Source: Mycobacterium parmense
GTDB taxonomy: Bacteria > Actinomycetota > Actinomycetes > Mycobacteriales > Mycobacteriaceae
Assembly (NCBI RefSeq): GCF_010730575.1
Contig: NZ_AP022614.1
Span: 5,270,001-5,334,000, forward strand
Reading direction: 5' to 3'
Length of the DNA: 64,000 nt
The notes below the pieces were generated by a model. That model saw nothing but the letters and a program-made list of their open reading frames with translations. It did no database searches and had not been told where the DNA came from. Every line of letters starts with the position of its first letter. Position 1 is the first letter of the stretch. Shown piece after piece: positions 26,831 to 34,885 of this stretch. A program made the position numbers and the translations under genes.

Positions 26831-27247
26831 TCAGTCCCAGGGGTTGACCAGGTCGACGCCCGTTCCGTCGAAGTGGCGAGTATTGCGGGTAGCCACAGTT
26901 GCGTGCCGGGACGCGGCGATGCCGGCGATCTGCACATCACGAATTTCCACCGCACGCCCACCTCGTTGTTGGGTGGCGGCGATGGTCCCAGCGGCAAACG
27001 CAGCCGTCAGGTCGAAGGATTGCACACGACCATCAAGGTCTTCGTCGAGGAGTTGAGAAAAGATCTCGTCGAGCCGCTTGCGTCGGCGGCTTGGCGTCAA
27101 AAGTTCAATACCAGTGCGTATCTCGAATACTGTTACCGATGTCGTCCAGATTGATTCGGTGGGCTGATTATCGAGCCATTCCACGACGGCCGGATCGGGT
27201 GTGTCCCGCATCAACGCGGAGAGCACATTGGTGTCCAGCACGATCAT
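26831..27247 (-). CDS. vapC: VapC-type PIN-domain toxin (FitB-like)
   Basis: A 138-aa PIN-domain ribonuclease. MIVLDTNVLSALM has the first Asp, VTVFEIRTGIELL the Glu, VEIRDVQIAGIAASRHATVA the third Asp, and TRNTRHFDGTGVDLVNPWD the typical C-terminus of FitB/VapC proteins. Its ATG overlaps the antitoxin stop by 4 bases. The pair is the only cargo of the inverted-repeat unit, suggesting it stabilises the unit or its host replicon. Confidence 0.9.
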   Translation of the reverse strand: MIVLDTNVLSALMRDTPDPAVVEWLDNQPTESIWTTSVTVFEIRTGIELLTPSRRRKRLDEIFSQLLDEDLDGRVQSFDLTAAFAAGTIAATQQRGGRAVEIRDVQIAGIAASRHATVATRNTRHFDGTGVDLVNPWD

Positions 27248-27495
27248 GATTCGTTGAACTGTGCCGGCTGGACGGGCTGTCCCCGCAGTTCGGGTATGTC
27301 CTCGGTCAGGCCCACGCCTTTGAAGCGTGACGCGATACGAGACCCGAGCCGCCCAGGCGGATTATCGACGTGCCGGACTGCGTTCCGTAAGATCTCGCGC
27401 ACCTCCTCCTCGGTGCTGCGACCGTGTTGACGGGCTAGTCGCTGCAATTTGGCCTTGGTGTCGTCCTCAAGTTGACGGATGAGAATCTGCGCCAC
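27244..27495 (-). CDS. vapB: VapB/FitA-type ribbon-helix-helix antitoxin
   Basis: An 83-aa protein, MAQILIRQLEDDTKAKLQRL, ARQHGRSTEEEVREILRNAV, which is an Arc-type ribbon-helix-helix DNA-binding fold. The acidic, Pro-rich tail GLTEDIPELRGQPVQPAQF is of the kind that inserts into the PIN toxin. Between its start and the right inverted repeat, CACGATATCGTTCAG contains a short palindrome (CGATATCG) that could be the autoregulatory operator. Confidence 0.88.
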   Translation of the reverse strand: MAQILIRQLEDDTKAKLQRLARQHGRSTEEEVREILRNAVRHVDNPPGRLGSRIASRFKGVGLTEDIPELRGQPVQPAQFNES

Positions 27496-27543
27496 AGAGC
27501 GATGCTATCACGATATCGTTCAGATAGTGCGTTGACCTCGCCT

Positions 27544-27579
27544 TCATTGAGAATGCCCCAGATCCGGTTATAACGGACA
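27544..27579 (-). repeat. Right terminal inverted repeat of the vapBC unit
   Basis: It is complementary to the left repeat at 34 of 36 positions and is followed directly by the second GCGGT copy. The promoter for vapB must lie within the roughly 50 bases between its start codon and this repeat, or inside the repeat itself. Confidence 0.8.
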
Positions 27580-27852
27580 GCGGTCACCGAGGAGTGTTTG
27601 ATTCCGATGATGAGCGCCACGGAGAACCTGTACGCGGCCGCGTTGCTCGTAGATCAACGGACGACGACGAGGAACCTCTACGCGTCGTCCATAATGCAAC
27701 TATGCCGTTCGGCGATGGAGACATCGGCGCGAACCATCTGGTTGCTCAGCGACCCCGACAGGAACGTACGGCGGGATCAACGGGACGCGGATTCGCTCGT
27801 GCCCGAGCGCATGGAGCCGACCATCGCACGGTGGATGAGTCTCTACGCCTAG

Positions 27853-28221
27853 GTGGCTCGGACGCGCTCGCCGATCTTCTCGTGGTGACGTTCGCGGCTT
27901 ATCTGTAATCGTGTCACCCGCGACGGCTCGCGCCGCGGGTTGCGCATGGGCCCACTTATGGCTGTTGGAATGGCCACGGATTTGGCCACAGAACACGGTG
28001 GAACCGATGCGAACAAGAGGGACGGAGCGTCACAGCGGGAACGGCTGAACCTCGCTGACGTGCAGCTATGAGACCGTGCGCACTGGAGGAGACGGTGACC
28101 GGTTAGCTCATACCTTAGAGGTCGAATCGTGGCCAGTGAGCGGCGTCGTTGGCGGCATTTTTGCGCGAACATGCTGATTCAACGGCTCCAACCGCGAACC
28201 GTAGGCCAGGCCTGGTGGCTA
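27853..28221. other. Spacer with no gene recognised
   Basis: This lies between the broken hypothetical gene and the mbcA regulatory region. Open frames are short and unsupported. Confidence 0.4.
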
Positions 28222-28277
28222 TCAGGTGTAGCTTCAGGGTGTGTTCTCAGGTGTTTATGTGGTAGCGTCTCAGGTAG
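28222..28277 (+). promoter_or_regulatory. Iterated TCAGG-type motifs upstream of mbcA
   Basis: TCAGGTGT occurs at 28222 and 28247, TCAGGGTGT at 28234 and TCAGGTAG at 28270. The first three are spaced 12-13 bases apart, slightly more than one helical turn. They end about 20 bases before the mbcA start, so they are candidate operator or promoter elements for the toxin-antitoxin operon. Confidence 0.4.
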
Positions 28278-28296
28278 ATCAACGTGGAGGTGCGAT

Positions 28297-28692
28297 ATGC
28301 CAGTCTTGACCGTCTCTGCGGCGCAGCGGCTTGATGATGAGGCAGCGACGCTTTCGATCCGCGAGATCGCCGCGTATCTGCAAGAGGCCGTCGGCCAGCG
28401 CGTCGCGGCGGCGATGGCGGGCTTGGCTGACGCCAAGCAAATCGGCCGCTACGCGCGCAAGGGCGGCCCGGAACCTCACGGCGCGACCGAGCGCCGGTTA
28501 CGTGAGGGCTACAAGGTCGTCAGGATGCTCGTCGATGCTTACGACGACAAGACGGCGCGGGCGTGGCTGTTTGGCACCAACACGCGCTTGGACGATCGCG
28601 CGCCGATCGAGGTGCTCGGTGCGGCGGTCGACACCGCGGAGTTCGCGATGGTTGTCCGGGCTGCACGGCAGGTCGCCAGCTTCCAGTCGTGA
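28297..28692 (+). CDS. mbcA: MbcA-like antitoxin (Xre/DUF2384 type)
   Basis: A 131-aa antitoxin of the RES-Xre class. An N-terminal HTH-like region (LSIREIAAYLQEAVGQRVAA, GLADAKQIGRYARKGG) is followed by the antitoxin/DUF2384 tail LVDAYDDKTARAWLFGTNTR, LDDRAPIEVLGAAVDTAEF. In M. tuberculosis, MbcA blocks the active site of MbcT. GGAGG is 6 nt before the ATG. Its stop overlaps the next start (GTGA). Confidence 0.88.
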   Translation: MPVLTVSAAQRLDDEAATLSIREIAAYLQEAVGQRVAAAMAGLADAKQIGRYARKGGPEPHGATERRLREGYKVVRMLVDAYDDKTARAWLFGTNTRLDDRAPIEVLGAAVDTAEFAMVVRAARQVASFQS

Positions 28693-29360
28693 TCGCGGCG
28701 CCCGAGCAGGGGCGAACCCTGTGGCGGGTCGGCTATTACGCTGACCCGCTCGGCTTCACTCCGCTGGAGCTGTACCAGTTCAGTCACCGTTTCGACGACG
28801 TCTACCGCCGGTTCCGCACGCTCTATTGTGCTGACTTGGCGGAAACGTGTCTTCGCGAGGTGCTAGCCGACTTCCGGCCGAACCTCGGCGCGCTGCGCCG
28901 CCATGTTGAGCGCTACGGACCTGAGGCTGCCCAAGACTTCACTGAGAAGCCGGTCACTGCGCAGTGGCGCATACAGCACGCCCTCGTTCCCACAGTCCTG
29001 AAGCTCGATGGCCCCTTGATCGATCTCACCGACGTGCCCACACGCCAGGAGATCGAGGATCGCCACGTCGAACTGCTGCTCGAGCACGACCTGCAGCACC
29101 TCGATCTGCGCGAGATCACCACCAGTCGCCGCGCCATCACGCAGACGATCGCCGCGGACCTTTTTGACCGAGGCGCCGGCGCCGTCCGGTTCCCGTCCCG
29201 CCTGGACGGCAACGCTTGCGTCGCACTCTTCGAGGGGCGCGGCACCGCGAGCTTGGCCGGAGACCCCATCGCGCTCACCGACCCGCCGCCCGAACCGCTC
29301 CTCAACGTCACCACGCCGTGGGGCCTAGTGCTTGAGCCAGCGCCGGTGAAACTGCTCTAG
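28689..29360 (+). CDS. mbcT: MbcT-like RES-domain toxin
   Basis: A 223-aa RES-domain protein. TLWRVGYYADPLGFTPLELY has the conserved WR, RFRTLYCADLAETCLREVLA the conserved acidic helix, and DGNACVALFEGRG the C-terminal part. Characterised relatives degrade NAD+ (MbcT is a phosphorolase), killing the cell if the antitoxin is lost. It overlaps mbcA by 4 bases, so the pair is translationally coupled. Both genes appear intact and sit between mobile DNA on both sides. Confidence 0.88.
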   Translation: MIAAPEQGRTLWRVGYYADPLGFTPLELYQFSHRFDDVYRRFRTLYCADLAETCLREVLADFRPNLGALRRHVERYGPEAAQDFTEKPVTAQWRIQHALVPTVLKLDGPLIDLTDVPTRQEIEDRHVELLLEHDLQHLDLREITTSRRAITQTIAADLFDRGAGAVRFPSRLDGNACVALFEGRGTASLAGDPIALTDPPPEPLLNVTTPWGLVLEPAPVKLL

Positions 29361-29689
29361 ATTGGGATGCGCGCGGTGGTGCCCATCGGACCACACGCAA
29401 GCAAATTGGACTGCATCCAGCCTTTCAGTTGCGGTCGATAGTTCAGTTGGCGTCTCTATGAGATCCGCCGGGACCGCCGCGCTCTGTTCGGTAAGCGAAA
29501 ACCATCGCACTAAGACTTCGCCCAAGTCCGCTTCTACCGACCAAGTAACCCGATCGGCTTGCCACGCAGATTGGGTTATCTCATGGGGCCAACATGGGGC
29601 CAACGAGCCAGACCGACTGATCCAACACGTCCGAATGCCGGTTGCGCTTCTGGTCTGACCGGCTGAAACACATTGGTGTAGGCCAGAAC
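29361..29689. other. Spacer, no gene recognised
   Basis: About 330 bases with weak frames only. The right part abuts the tRNA-Phe fragment. Confidence 0.4.
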
Positions 29690-29740
29690 TCCGCCTGAAA
29701 AGCGGAAGGTCGGCGGTTCGATCCCGCCCCTGGCCACCAT
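29690..29740 (+). repeat. tRNA-Phe 3' fragment, copy 1 (att-like site)
   Basis: It contains the anticodon arm CCGC-CTGAAAA-GCGG (anticodon GAA, Phe), a variable loop, the T arm GGCGG-TTCGATC-CCGCC, the acceptor strand CCTGGCC and ACCA. The acceptor 5' strand and D arm are absent; only GGCCAG sits 4 bases upstream. These 51 bases are identical to 37655-37705. Such 3' tRNA segments are left behind when elements integrate into tRNA genes. Confidence 0.85.
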
Positions 29741-29784
29741 TCTTTACCTGCATCGACACGGGTCTTGCACTCGGTTGTGTCGGC

Positions 29785-29937
29785 CGCACACCAGCCCCAC
29801 CCGCCTGGCGCAGGCCACGATCGACGTGATCGTGCAGCTGCGCGCCGAGCTCACCAGCAAAGGCCTCGACAACGGCGCACACACCATCGCCTGGCACCTG
29901 CAGCACCACCACGAACTGATCGTGTCGGTCGCCGCCC
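29785..29937 (+). pseudogene. IS481-type transposase fragment
   Basis: The frame RPHTSPTRLAQATIDVIVQL, RAELTSKGLDNGAHTIAWHL, QHHHELIVSVA resembles the linker between the HTH and catalytic domains of IS481 transposases. It is cut on both sides. It lies just right of the tRNA-Phe fragment. Confidence 0.5.
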
Positions 29938-30020
29938 GCGAACGTAGCCGGGACCTGGGCTACGGCTTCGAACTCTCGCGGGATGCCGTGGCGGGCAGCG
30001 GTGTACGGCGCCGACGGGCG

Positions 30021-30833
30021 TCACTCCGCCAGGAAGTCCTCGACCAGCGCGTTGATCAGAGCTGGGTCCTCGAGTGCGGCGAGGTGCGCGACGCCGTCCA
30101 GGACGACGAACGTGGCGCCGGGGATGGCGTCGGCCATGGCCTTCGTCTCATGGTTGGGGAACGTCGTGTCCTCGGCTCCCGCGACCACCAGCACGGGCGT
30201 CGTCACGCGAGCCAGAAGTGCGTGCTGGTCGGGCCGCAAGGGGACCACGCTGCGCACCGCCCATGAGCATGACGCCACGTCGTTGCCCGTGACCCTGGTG
30301 CGGACATAGGCGACGACATCGGGCCGCGTCCGGAAGGTGGTCGGGCCCAGGAAGCTCTTGAGAACCGATCGGGTCAGTGGCGGCTTGATCCCGCCGAGCA
30401 ACCGGGCCATCCGTAGCATGATGGCGTACTCGACCTTCTGCCTGGCGCCGGCTACCGATGCCGTGCAGTTCATCAGCACGGCTCGGCGGACGCGGTCGGG
30501 GTGGAGGGCGGCGAAGGTGCCGCCGATCATTCCGCCCCATGAGTTGCCGACGAAGTGGGCGCTGCCGATGCCGAGGTGGTCGAGAATGTCGACGATGCAC
30601 TGTGCGCACTTCTCGAAGGTGAAAGTCGCGGTGAGCTTTTGGCTGCCGCCGTGTCCGGGGGGATCGATCAGGACGACGCGGTGGCGGTCGGCAAAGTGGT
30701 CGGACTGCCCGGCCCACATGTCGCCAGTCATCAGCAGGCTGGGCCAGAACAGGATCGCTTCCCCGGACCCGTCGATGTGAACGCAAATTTCACCGAGTGC
30801 GGTGTCGACCTGTACGCGTTCCACAGTGGGCAC
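30021..30833 (-). CDS. Alpha/beta-fold hydrolase
   Basis: A 270-aa hydrolase of the alpha/beta family. The oxyanion region ILFWPSLLMTGDMW replaces the usual HG motif, VVLIDPPGHGGSQ follows strand 4, the nucleophile is Ser98 in FVGNSWGG, and the later VLVVAGAEDTTFP and LDGVAHLAALEDP supply the expected Asp and His. It starts at GTG. Similar proteins hydrolyse esters, lactones or C-C bonds, and the substrate cannot be told here. It is the first intact gene right of tRNA fragment 1. Confidence 0.85.
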   Translation of the reverse strand: MPTVERVQVDTALGEICVHIDGSGEAILFWPSLLMTGDMWAGQSDHFADRHRVVLIDPPGHGGSQKLTATFTFEKCAQCIVDILDHLGIGSAHFVGNSWGGMIGGTFAALHPDRVRRAVLMNCTASVAGARQKVEYAIMLRMARLLGGIKPPLTRSVLKSFLGPTTFRTRPDVVAYVRTRVTGNDVASCSWAVRSVVPLRPDQHALLARVTTPVLVVAGAEDTTFPNHETKAMADAIPGATFVVLDGVAHLAALEDPALINALVEDFLAE

Positions 30834-31523
30834 TGTAGCGATCCTTCCTGAGCAAGCTCGATGAGATCCGCATCCGAGACGCCCGTGGGGCCGATCGTCG
30901 TGAAGGCACCGCGGATAAACGACCGCCGCGTGAACCCCGATCGTTGATGCCAGCGTGGTCGCGTAAGTCGCCGCAAACGACCGAGGTGCTGCCGCTGCTG
31001 TACTTGCACGCGTTGTCGACCAGTGACTTCGGTCCAGTCCTGGAGTTGTTTATCGGTCCGAAGCACGCGTAGGTCAGCTTGCGCCGCCGGATCCCCCAAC
31101 TCGCCCCGACGCCGGTCTGAACGCCTCACCCCATGCGGCCAGCGCGGCACGCGTCGCCTCACCCACCGCACACCCACGCTTGACAACTGTTCCCATTGCT
31201 AGAAAAACGAGACACCCCAAGCTGCCCGCAGCTGAACCTCACCGTTGAGCTGAGCTTGTCGCCGTCGACCCAGGCTGTCCAATGTCGTCGGTGAAACCCA
31301 TATCTTCGCTCATGGGCCTGCATCGACCGTTCGTAGGCGGGGGGCTGAATCGGTTTTGTACGTGGACGCACATGAGTTGACGCGCCGCGCACCGCTTGGA
31401 CGCGAACGAACGGCGTGGGCAGTTTGTCTGCTGTGGTGTCTAGATGGCAGTTCGTATTTCACACAGATGGTGTGTGCATGCTTTGGCCTAACAACCAGCC
31501 CTTGGGACCAATAAGGAACCGAA
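30834..31523. other. Gene-free stretch, probably degraded
   Basis: Nearly 700 bases without a supported gene. A minus-strand segment reads TTIGPTGVSDADLIELAQEG near 30860-30900, but I cannot assign it. The last 100 bases hold the upstream region of the crotonase gene, with AAGGAACC as ribosome binding site. Confidence 0.4.
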
Positions 31524-32432
31524 ATGAGTATGTCGACAACCGAATTCGAGACGCTGCTGTACACGACGGCCGGCCCGGTCGCGACCATCACGTTGAATCG
31601 CCCGGAGCGGCTCAATACCATCGTCCCGCCGATGCCCGACGAGATCGAGGCGGCCATCGGCCTCGCTGAGCGAGATTCGAGGATCAAGGTCATCGTGCTG
31701 CGAGGGTCCGGCCGGGCCTTCTCCGGCGGCTACGACTTCTCCGGCGGTTTCCAGCACTGGGGGGAAGCCATGATGACCGATGGGAAGTGGGATCCGGGCA
31801 AGGATTTCGCGATGGCCACCGCGCGACAGACGGCGCCAACGCAGAAGTTCATGGCCATCTGGCGGGCGTCCAAGCCGGTGATCGCCCAAGTGCACGGTTG
31901 GTGCGTGGGCGGGGCCAGTGACTACGCGCTGTGCGCTGACCTGGTGATCGCCAGCAATGATGCCGTGATCGGGACCCCGTACAGCCGGATGTGGGGGGTC
32001 TATCTGACGGGCATGTGGCTCTACCGGCTGAGCCTGGCCAAGGCCAAATGGCACTCATTGACCGGTCGGCCGCTGACTGGCGTGCAGGCCGCGGAGGTCG
32101 AGTTGATCAATGAGGCGGTGCCATTCGAGCGCCTCGAGACTCGCGTCGCCGAGATCGCCGCCGAGCTGGCGCAAATCCCGTTGTCACAACTGCGGGCGCA
32201 GAAGTTGATCGTCAACCAGGCCTACGAGAACATGGGCCTGGCCTCCACCCAGACGCTGGGCGTCATTCTGGACGGCCTGATGCGCAACACCCCTGATGCG
32301 CTCGACTTCATCCAGATTGCCGAGGCGCAGGGGGTGCGGGCCGCCGTCGAGCGCCGCGACGGCCCGTTCGGCGATTACAGCCAGGCCCCACCGGAGCTGC
32401 GGCCCGATCCCACCCACATCATCGTGCCGTGA
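31524..32432 (+). CDS. Enoyl-CoA hydratase/isomerase family protein
   Basis: A 302-aa crotonase-fold enzyme. VATITLNRPERLNTIVPPMP, then IVLRGSGRAFSGGYDFSGGF forms the first oxyanion part, and ASKPVIAQVHGWCVGGASDY, ALCADLVIASNDAVIGTPYS the second. The usual catalytic Glu pair positions (before GTPYSRMWGV) are not clearly conserved, so it may be an atypical hydratase, isomerase or hydrolase. AAGGAACC precedes the ATG. It is followed directly by a carboxylic acid reductase fragment. Confidence 0.85.
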   Translation: MSMSTTEFETLLYTTAGPVATITLNRPERLNTIVPPMPDEIEAAIGLAERDSRIKVIVLRGSGRAFSGGYDFSGGFQHWGEAMMTDGKWDPGKDFAMATARQTAPTQKFMAIWRASKPVIAQVHGWCVGGASDYALCADLVIASNDAVIGTPYSRMWGVYLTGMWLYRLSLAKAKWHSLTGRPLTGVQAAEVELINEAVPFERLETRVAEIAAELAQIPLSQLRAQKLIVNQAYENMGLASTQTLGVILDGLMRNTPDALDFIQIAEAQGVRAAVERRDGPFGDYSQAPPELRPDPTHIIVP

Positions 32433-32449
32433 TCGCGACAGGTAGTGAG

Positions 32450-32960
32450 ATGGATGATGAATCGGGGCATTTGCTCAAGCTCGCTCAGGGCGGGTTCGTC
32501 GCGGTGGCGAGCCTGGAAGCGGTGTACGGCGGGGCGGCACTGGTGCGACAGATCTTCGTGTACGGCAACAGTGAACAGCCAAACTTGTTGGCCGTGATTG
32601 TGCCCGCCCCGGTAGCGCTGGCCGAATACGGCAACAGTCCAGCGCTCAAAGCCGCGTTGCGCCAGTCGCTTGAGCAGACCGCCGCGGCGGCCGCACTGCA
32701 GTCTTATCAGGTGCCGGTCGACTTCCTAATCGAGACAGAACCTTTCACCGTCGCGAACGGATTGCTCTCCGGGGAGGGCACGTTGCTGTGGCCCCGGCTC
32801 AAGGAACACTACGGCGAACGGCTTGAGCACATGTATGCCGACATCACGGCCGCGCAGGTCGACGAGATCCGGATGCTGCGCCAGACGGCGGGCGATCGAC
32901 TGGCGGTGAAAACGCTCGTCCGTGCCAGCCGTGCGCTGCTTGGCGCAGCGGGCGGCGGCA
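32450..32960 (+). pseudogene. Carboxylic acid reductase (FadD9-type) fragment
   Basis: The frame LLKLAQGGFVAVASLEAVYG, GAALVRQIFVYGNSEQPNLL, AVIVPAPVALAEYGNSPALK, FLIETEPFTVANGLLSGEGT, LLWPRLKEHYGERLEHMYAD matches the C-terminal part of the CAR adenylation domain. It runs into the start of the carrier-protein region (VKTLVRASRALLGAA). The N-terminal ATP-binding part and the thioester reductase domain are both missing. A short following frame resembles the end of a different protein (ARLIGLAQATGIPLPTVH), so at least two joins have occurred. Confidence 0.7.
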
Positions 32961-33052
32961 GCCGTTGGATCAGGTCGGTGAGCTGGCACCGGCGCGGCTG
33001 ATTGGCCTGGCGCAGGCAACCGGAATCCCGCTCCCAACAGTGCACTGTCTAC

Positions 33053-34060
33053 TCAGGACAGCTCATTGAAGTGGGCACCGCCAGGCGCGAGGGTACCCGC
33101 CACCGTCTCGGGCAGACTCAGTGCGCTCGTCCGGTAGTCCCGGGGAGTTAAGCCGTATGTCGTCTTGAAGAGTCGTGAGAAGTGTGCCGGATCAACTAGA
33201 CCCCATCTGGAGGCGATCGTGCTGATCGGCTCGTCCGCAAGCGAGATGTTCGCAAGGTCCTTGCGGCAGTGCTCGATTCGCCTGGCACGTATCCACCCAG
33301 TCACCGTTTGTCCGTCGCTTTCGAAGAGCTTCTGCAGGGTACGGATGGAAACATGGTGGGCGGCCGCGATGTTGGCTAGGTCCAGTCTGGGATCGCCGAG
33401 CCGGTGCTCGATATACGTTCGGACTTGTAGCAGCAGGCCGGTTTTGCCCTCGCCGAGGTCGCTTCCACCGGGATAGCCGAACCGTTCAGTGAATAGCGCA
33501 GCAATGAGACTCAAAGTGGCGTCGCCAAGACGATACGAGCGGGAGCACTCACCGGCGTGGAGTTGTCGGGCAATACCGGAAAGATACTGTGATACCACCA
33601 GACCCAAGCCCTCGCGCCCACTTATCGGGCGAGCGACAATGCGCTCTAATCCTGATGGCAGCAGCCGTAATTCGTCGCGCCCGAATAGCATGGCCTGCAT
33701 CTGGCATTGTCTACTACCGATGATTTGATACGGACGGGTCGTGTCGTAGAGGACGAAGTCCCCGGCCGCCAATGCGGCCTGGCGATCGCCCTGTGATACG
33801 ACCGAGGTACCGACGATCTGCCGAACAACTTTGAGGTACTCGGGCCCGGCGTTGGCGATGTGTTTTCTGGTACGGCGCGCGATGAATGCATTGCCGATTC
33901 GCAGACTGGACAACTGCACGATGCCGAGATTCGCGAAGTGCGCCTCCGCACGGAAGGTGTCAATCTTGTCGCACGACAACCCCATCGGGACTAGGCGCGC
34001 CGAAACGAACTGGGCCAACGCTTCGAAATGCTGTGCGCCAACGGAATTGCAATAAGTCAT
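33053..34060 (-). CDS. AraC-family transcriptional regulator
   Basis: A 335-aa regulator. The N-terminal AraC-binding-like domain includes AALAAGDFVLYDTTRPYQII. The C-terminal double HTH has LANIAAAHHVSIRTLQKLFE and EPISTIASRWGLVDPAHFSR, LFKTTYGLTPRDYR. Proteins of this type usually activate a neighbouring catabolic operon in response to a small molecule. Possible targets are the GMC oxidoreductase or the crotonase next door. The neighbouring TetR gene starts about 760 bases to the right on the same strand. Confidence 0.88.
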   Translation of the reverse strand: MTYCNSVGAQHFEALAQFVSARLVPMGLSCDKIDTFRAEAHFANLGIVQLSSLRIGNAFIARRTRKHIANAGPEYLKVVRQIVGTSVVSQGDRQAALAAGDFVLYDTTRPYQIIGSRQCQMQAMLFGRDELRLLPSGLERIVARPISGREGLGLVVSQYLSGIARQLHAGECSRSYRLGDATLSLIAALFTERFGYPGGSDLGEGKTGLLLQVRTYIEHRLGDPRLDLANIAAAHHVSIRTLQKLFESDGQTVTGWIRARRIEHCRKDLANISLADEPISTIASRWGLVDPAHFSRLFKTTYGLTPRDYRTSALSLPETVAGTLAPGGAHFNELS

Positions 34061-34093
34061 AGGAGGAACTCCGGCGCGAATCGTTTAACGCGC

Positions 34094-34819
34094 TCAGCTC
34101 GCCGAGCGATCGGCTAAGCGATCGAGCCACTCGGCCATCAACGCCTTTTCATTTGGCGTCAACTCGCCATTGGCGTCGGCTACCAGCGCCTCTCGCAATG
34201 CGACCGCACGCCCGGGAAGGTCCGATGGAGCTGGCTGCCGCGATCCATCGATCACCATTGCGGCGATGCTGCTTTCACGCATGACCTCCGACAATTGAGG
34301 GTCACGTTCACCGGGCGGGACACGAATCTGGCTGAGGACGAAGCCCATTGCGGCGGCGTGTGCGAACTGCACGGCACGCTTGACGCTCATCCGCAGCAGG
34401 CCATGATCGCCGATCCGAGAGATCAGTCTGTGCAGGATTTCGAGCGATTCGCGGCCCGGTGGCGGCATACTGCCGGGTCGGGGCTGGACGTAAGCGAGGA
34501 TGTAGCAATCGGGGTGTTCAAGGCCGAAGTCGACATGAAGATCCCATATGTCGCGGTAGTCCTGCACGGGATCGTCGGTTACGGCAGCTTGCCGCTTGTC
34601 CTGCAGATAGTTCTGTAACACAAACCCTGTGACGGCGTCGAGAAGCCCCTGCTTGTCGCCGAATTGTCGGTAGATGGCGGGCGGCTGCACGCCGGCCGCC
34701 GCCGCAACGGCCCTCGTCGAGACCGCCTCAATGCCGTTGGACCTCAACAGGTCCGCGGCGGCTTCCAGCACCTTCTCTGCCGTTTCGGCACCTGAAGCGC
34801 GAGGCCTGTCGCTATCCAT
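34094..34819 (-). CDS. TetR-family transcriptional regulator
   Basis: A 241-aa regulator with the N-terminal HTH GIEAVSTRAVAAAAGVQPPA, IYRQFGDKQGLLDAV. The C-terminal half is ligand-binding. It is divergent from the GMC oxidoreductase gene with 98 bases between, where a perfect GATAAC/GTTATC palindrome lies. It probably represses both genes until a substrate-like ligand appears. Confidence 0.9.
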   Translation of the reverse strand: MDSDRPRASGAETAEKVLEAAADLLRSNGIEAVSTRAVAAAAGVQPPAIYRQFGDKQGLLDAVTGFVLQNYLQDKRQAAVTDDPVQDYRDIWDLHVDFGLEHPDCYILAYVQPRPGSMPPPGRESLEILHRLISRIGDHGLLRMSVKRAVQFAHAAAMGFVLSQIRVPPGERDPQLSEVMRESSIAAMVIDGSRQPAPSDLPGRAVALREALVADANGELTPNEKALMAEWLDRLADRSAS

Positions 34820-34863
34820 GTTTCCAACGATAACAAATTTCGGGTTGCGGTGATAAAGATCGA

Positions 34864-34885
34864 TGATAACGTGATCTTGTTATCA
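34864..34885. promoter_or_regulatory. Palindromic operator between TetR and GMC oxidoreductase
   Basis: TGATAAC-N8-GTTATCA is a perfect 7-bp-arm inverted repeat. Extra half-sites CGATAAC (34831 region) and TGTTAAC (just right) flank it. The location in the divergent promoter strongly suggests binding by the adjacent TetR protein. Confidence 0.6.

Larger units (their letters stand above)
26780..27579 (-). mobile_element. 800-bp transposon-like unit carrying vapBC
   Basis: The unit has 36-bp terminal inverted repeats, 26780-26815 and 27544-27579, identical at 34 of 36 positions (tips TGTCCGTTAT, inner ends TTCTCAATGA). It is flanked by the 5-bp direct duplication GCGGT (26775-26779 and 27580-27584). 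It carries only a vapB/vapC pair and no transposase, so it must have been moved by an enzyme supplied from elsewhere. Repeats of this length with a 5-bp duplication are reminiscent of Tn3-family elements, though the tips lack the usual GGGG. Confidence 0.8.
26572..27852 (+). pseudogene. Hypothetical protein gene split by a transposon-like vapBC unit
   Basis: ATG 26572 has GGAGAC upstream and gives MQPDQQMIEALVNLATNGVL, DRIGNRAKRA. After a small frameshift near 26660 the text continues LRQWGLHPHHPEPGSPFVGD, DAAFKEAYPLVPAGDAAV. The inserted unit (26780-27579) plus one target duplication then interrupts it. Beyond it the same frame resumes TEECLIPMMSATENLYAAAL, LVDQRTTTRNLYASSIMQLC, RSAMETSARTIWLLSDPDR. 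The removed length, 805 bases, is not a multiple of three, yet deleting exactly this segment puts both halves in one frame. The C-terminus after VRRD looks degenerate. Function unknown. Confidence 0.65.

Noticed and set aside
29690..29740. A functional tRNA-Phe gene
   Set aside because: The D arm and acceptor 5' strand are missing at this and the other two copies.
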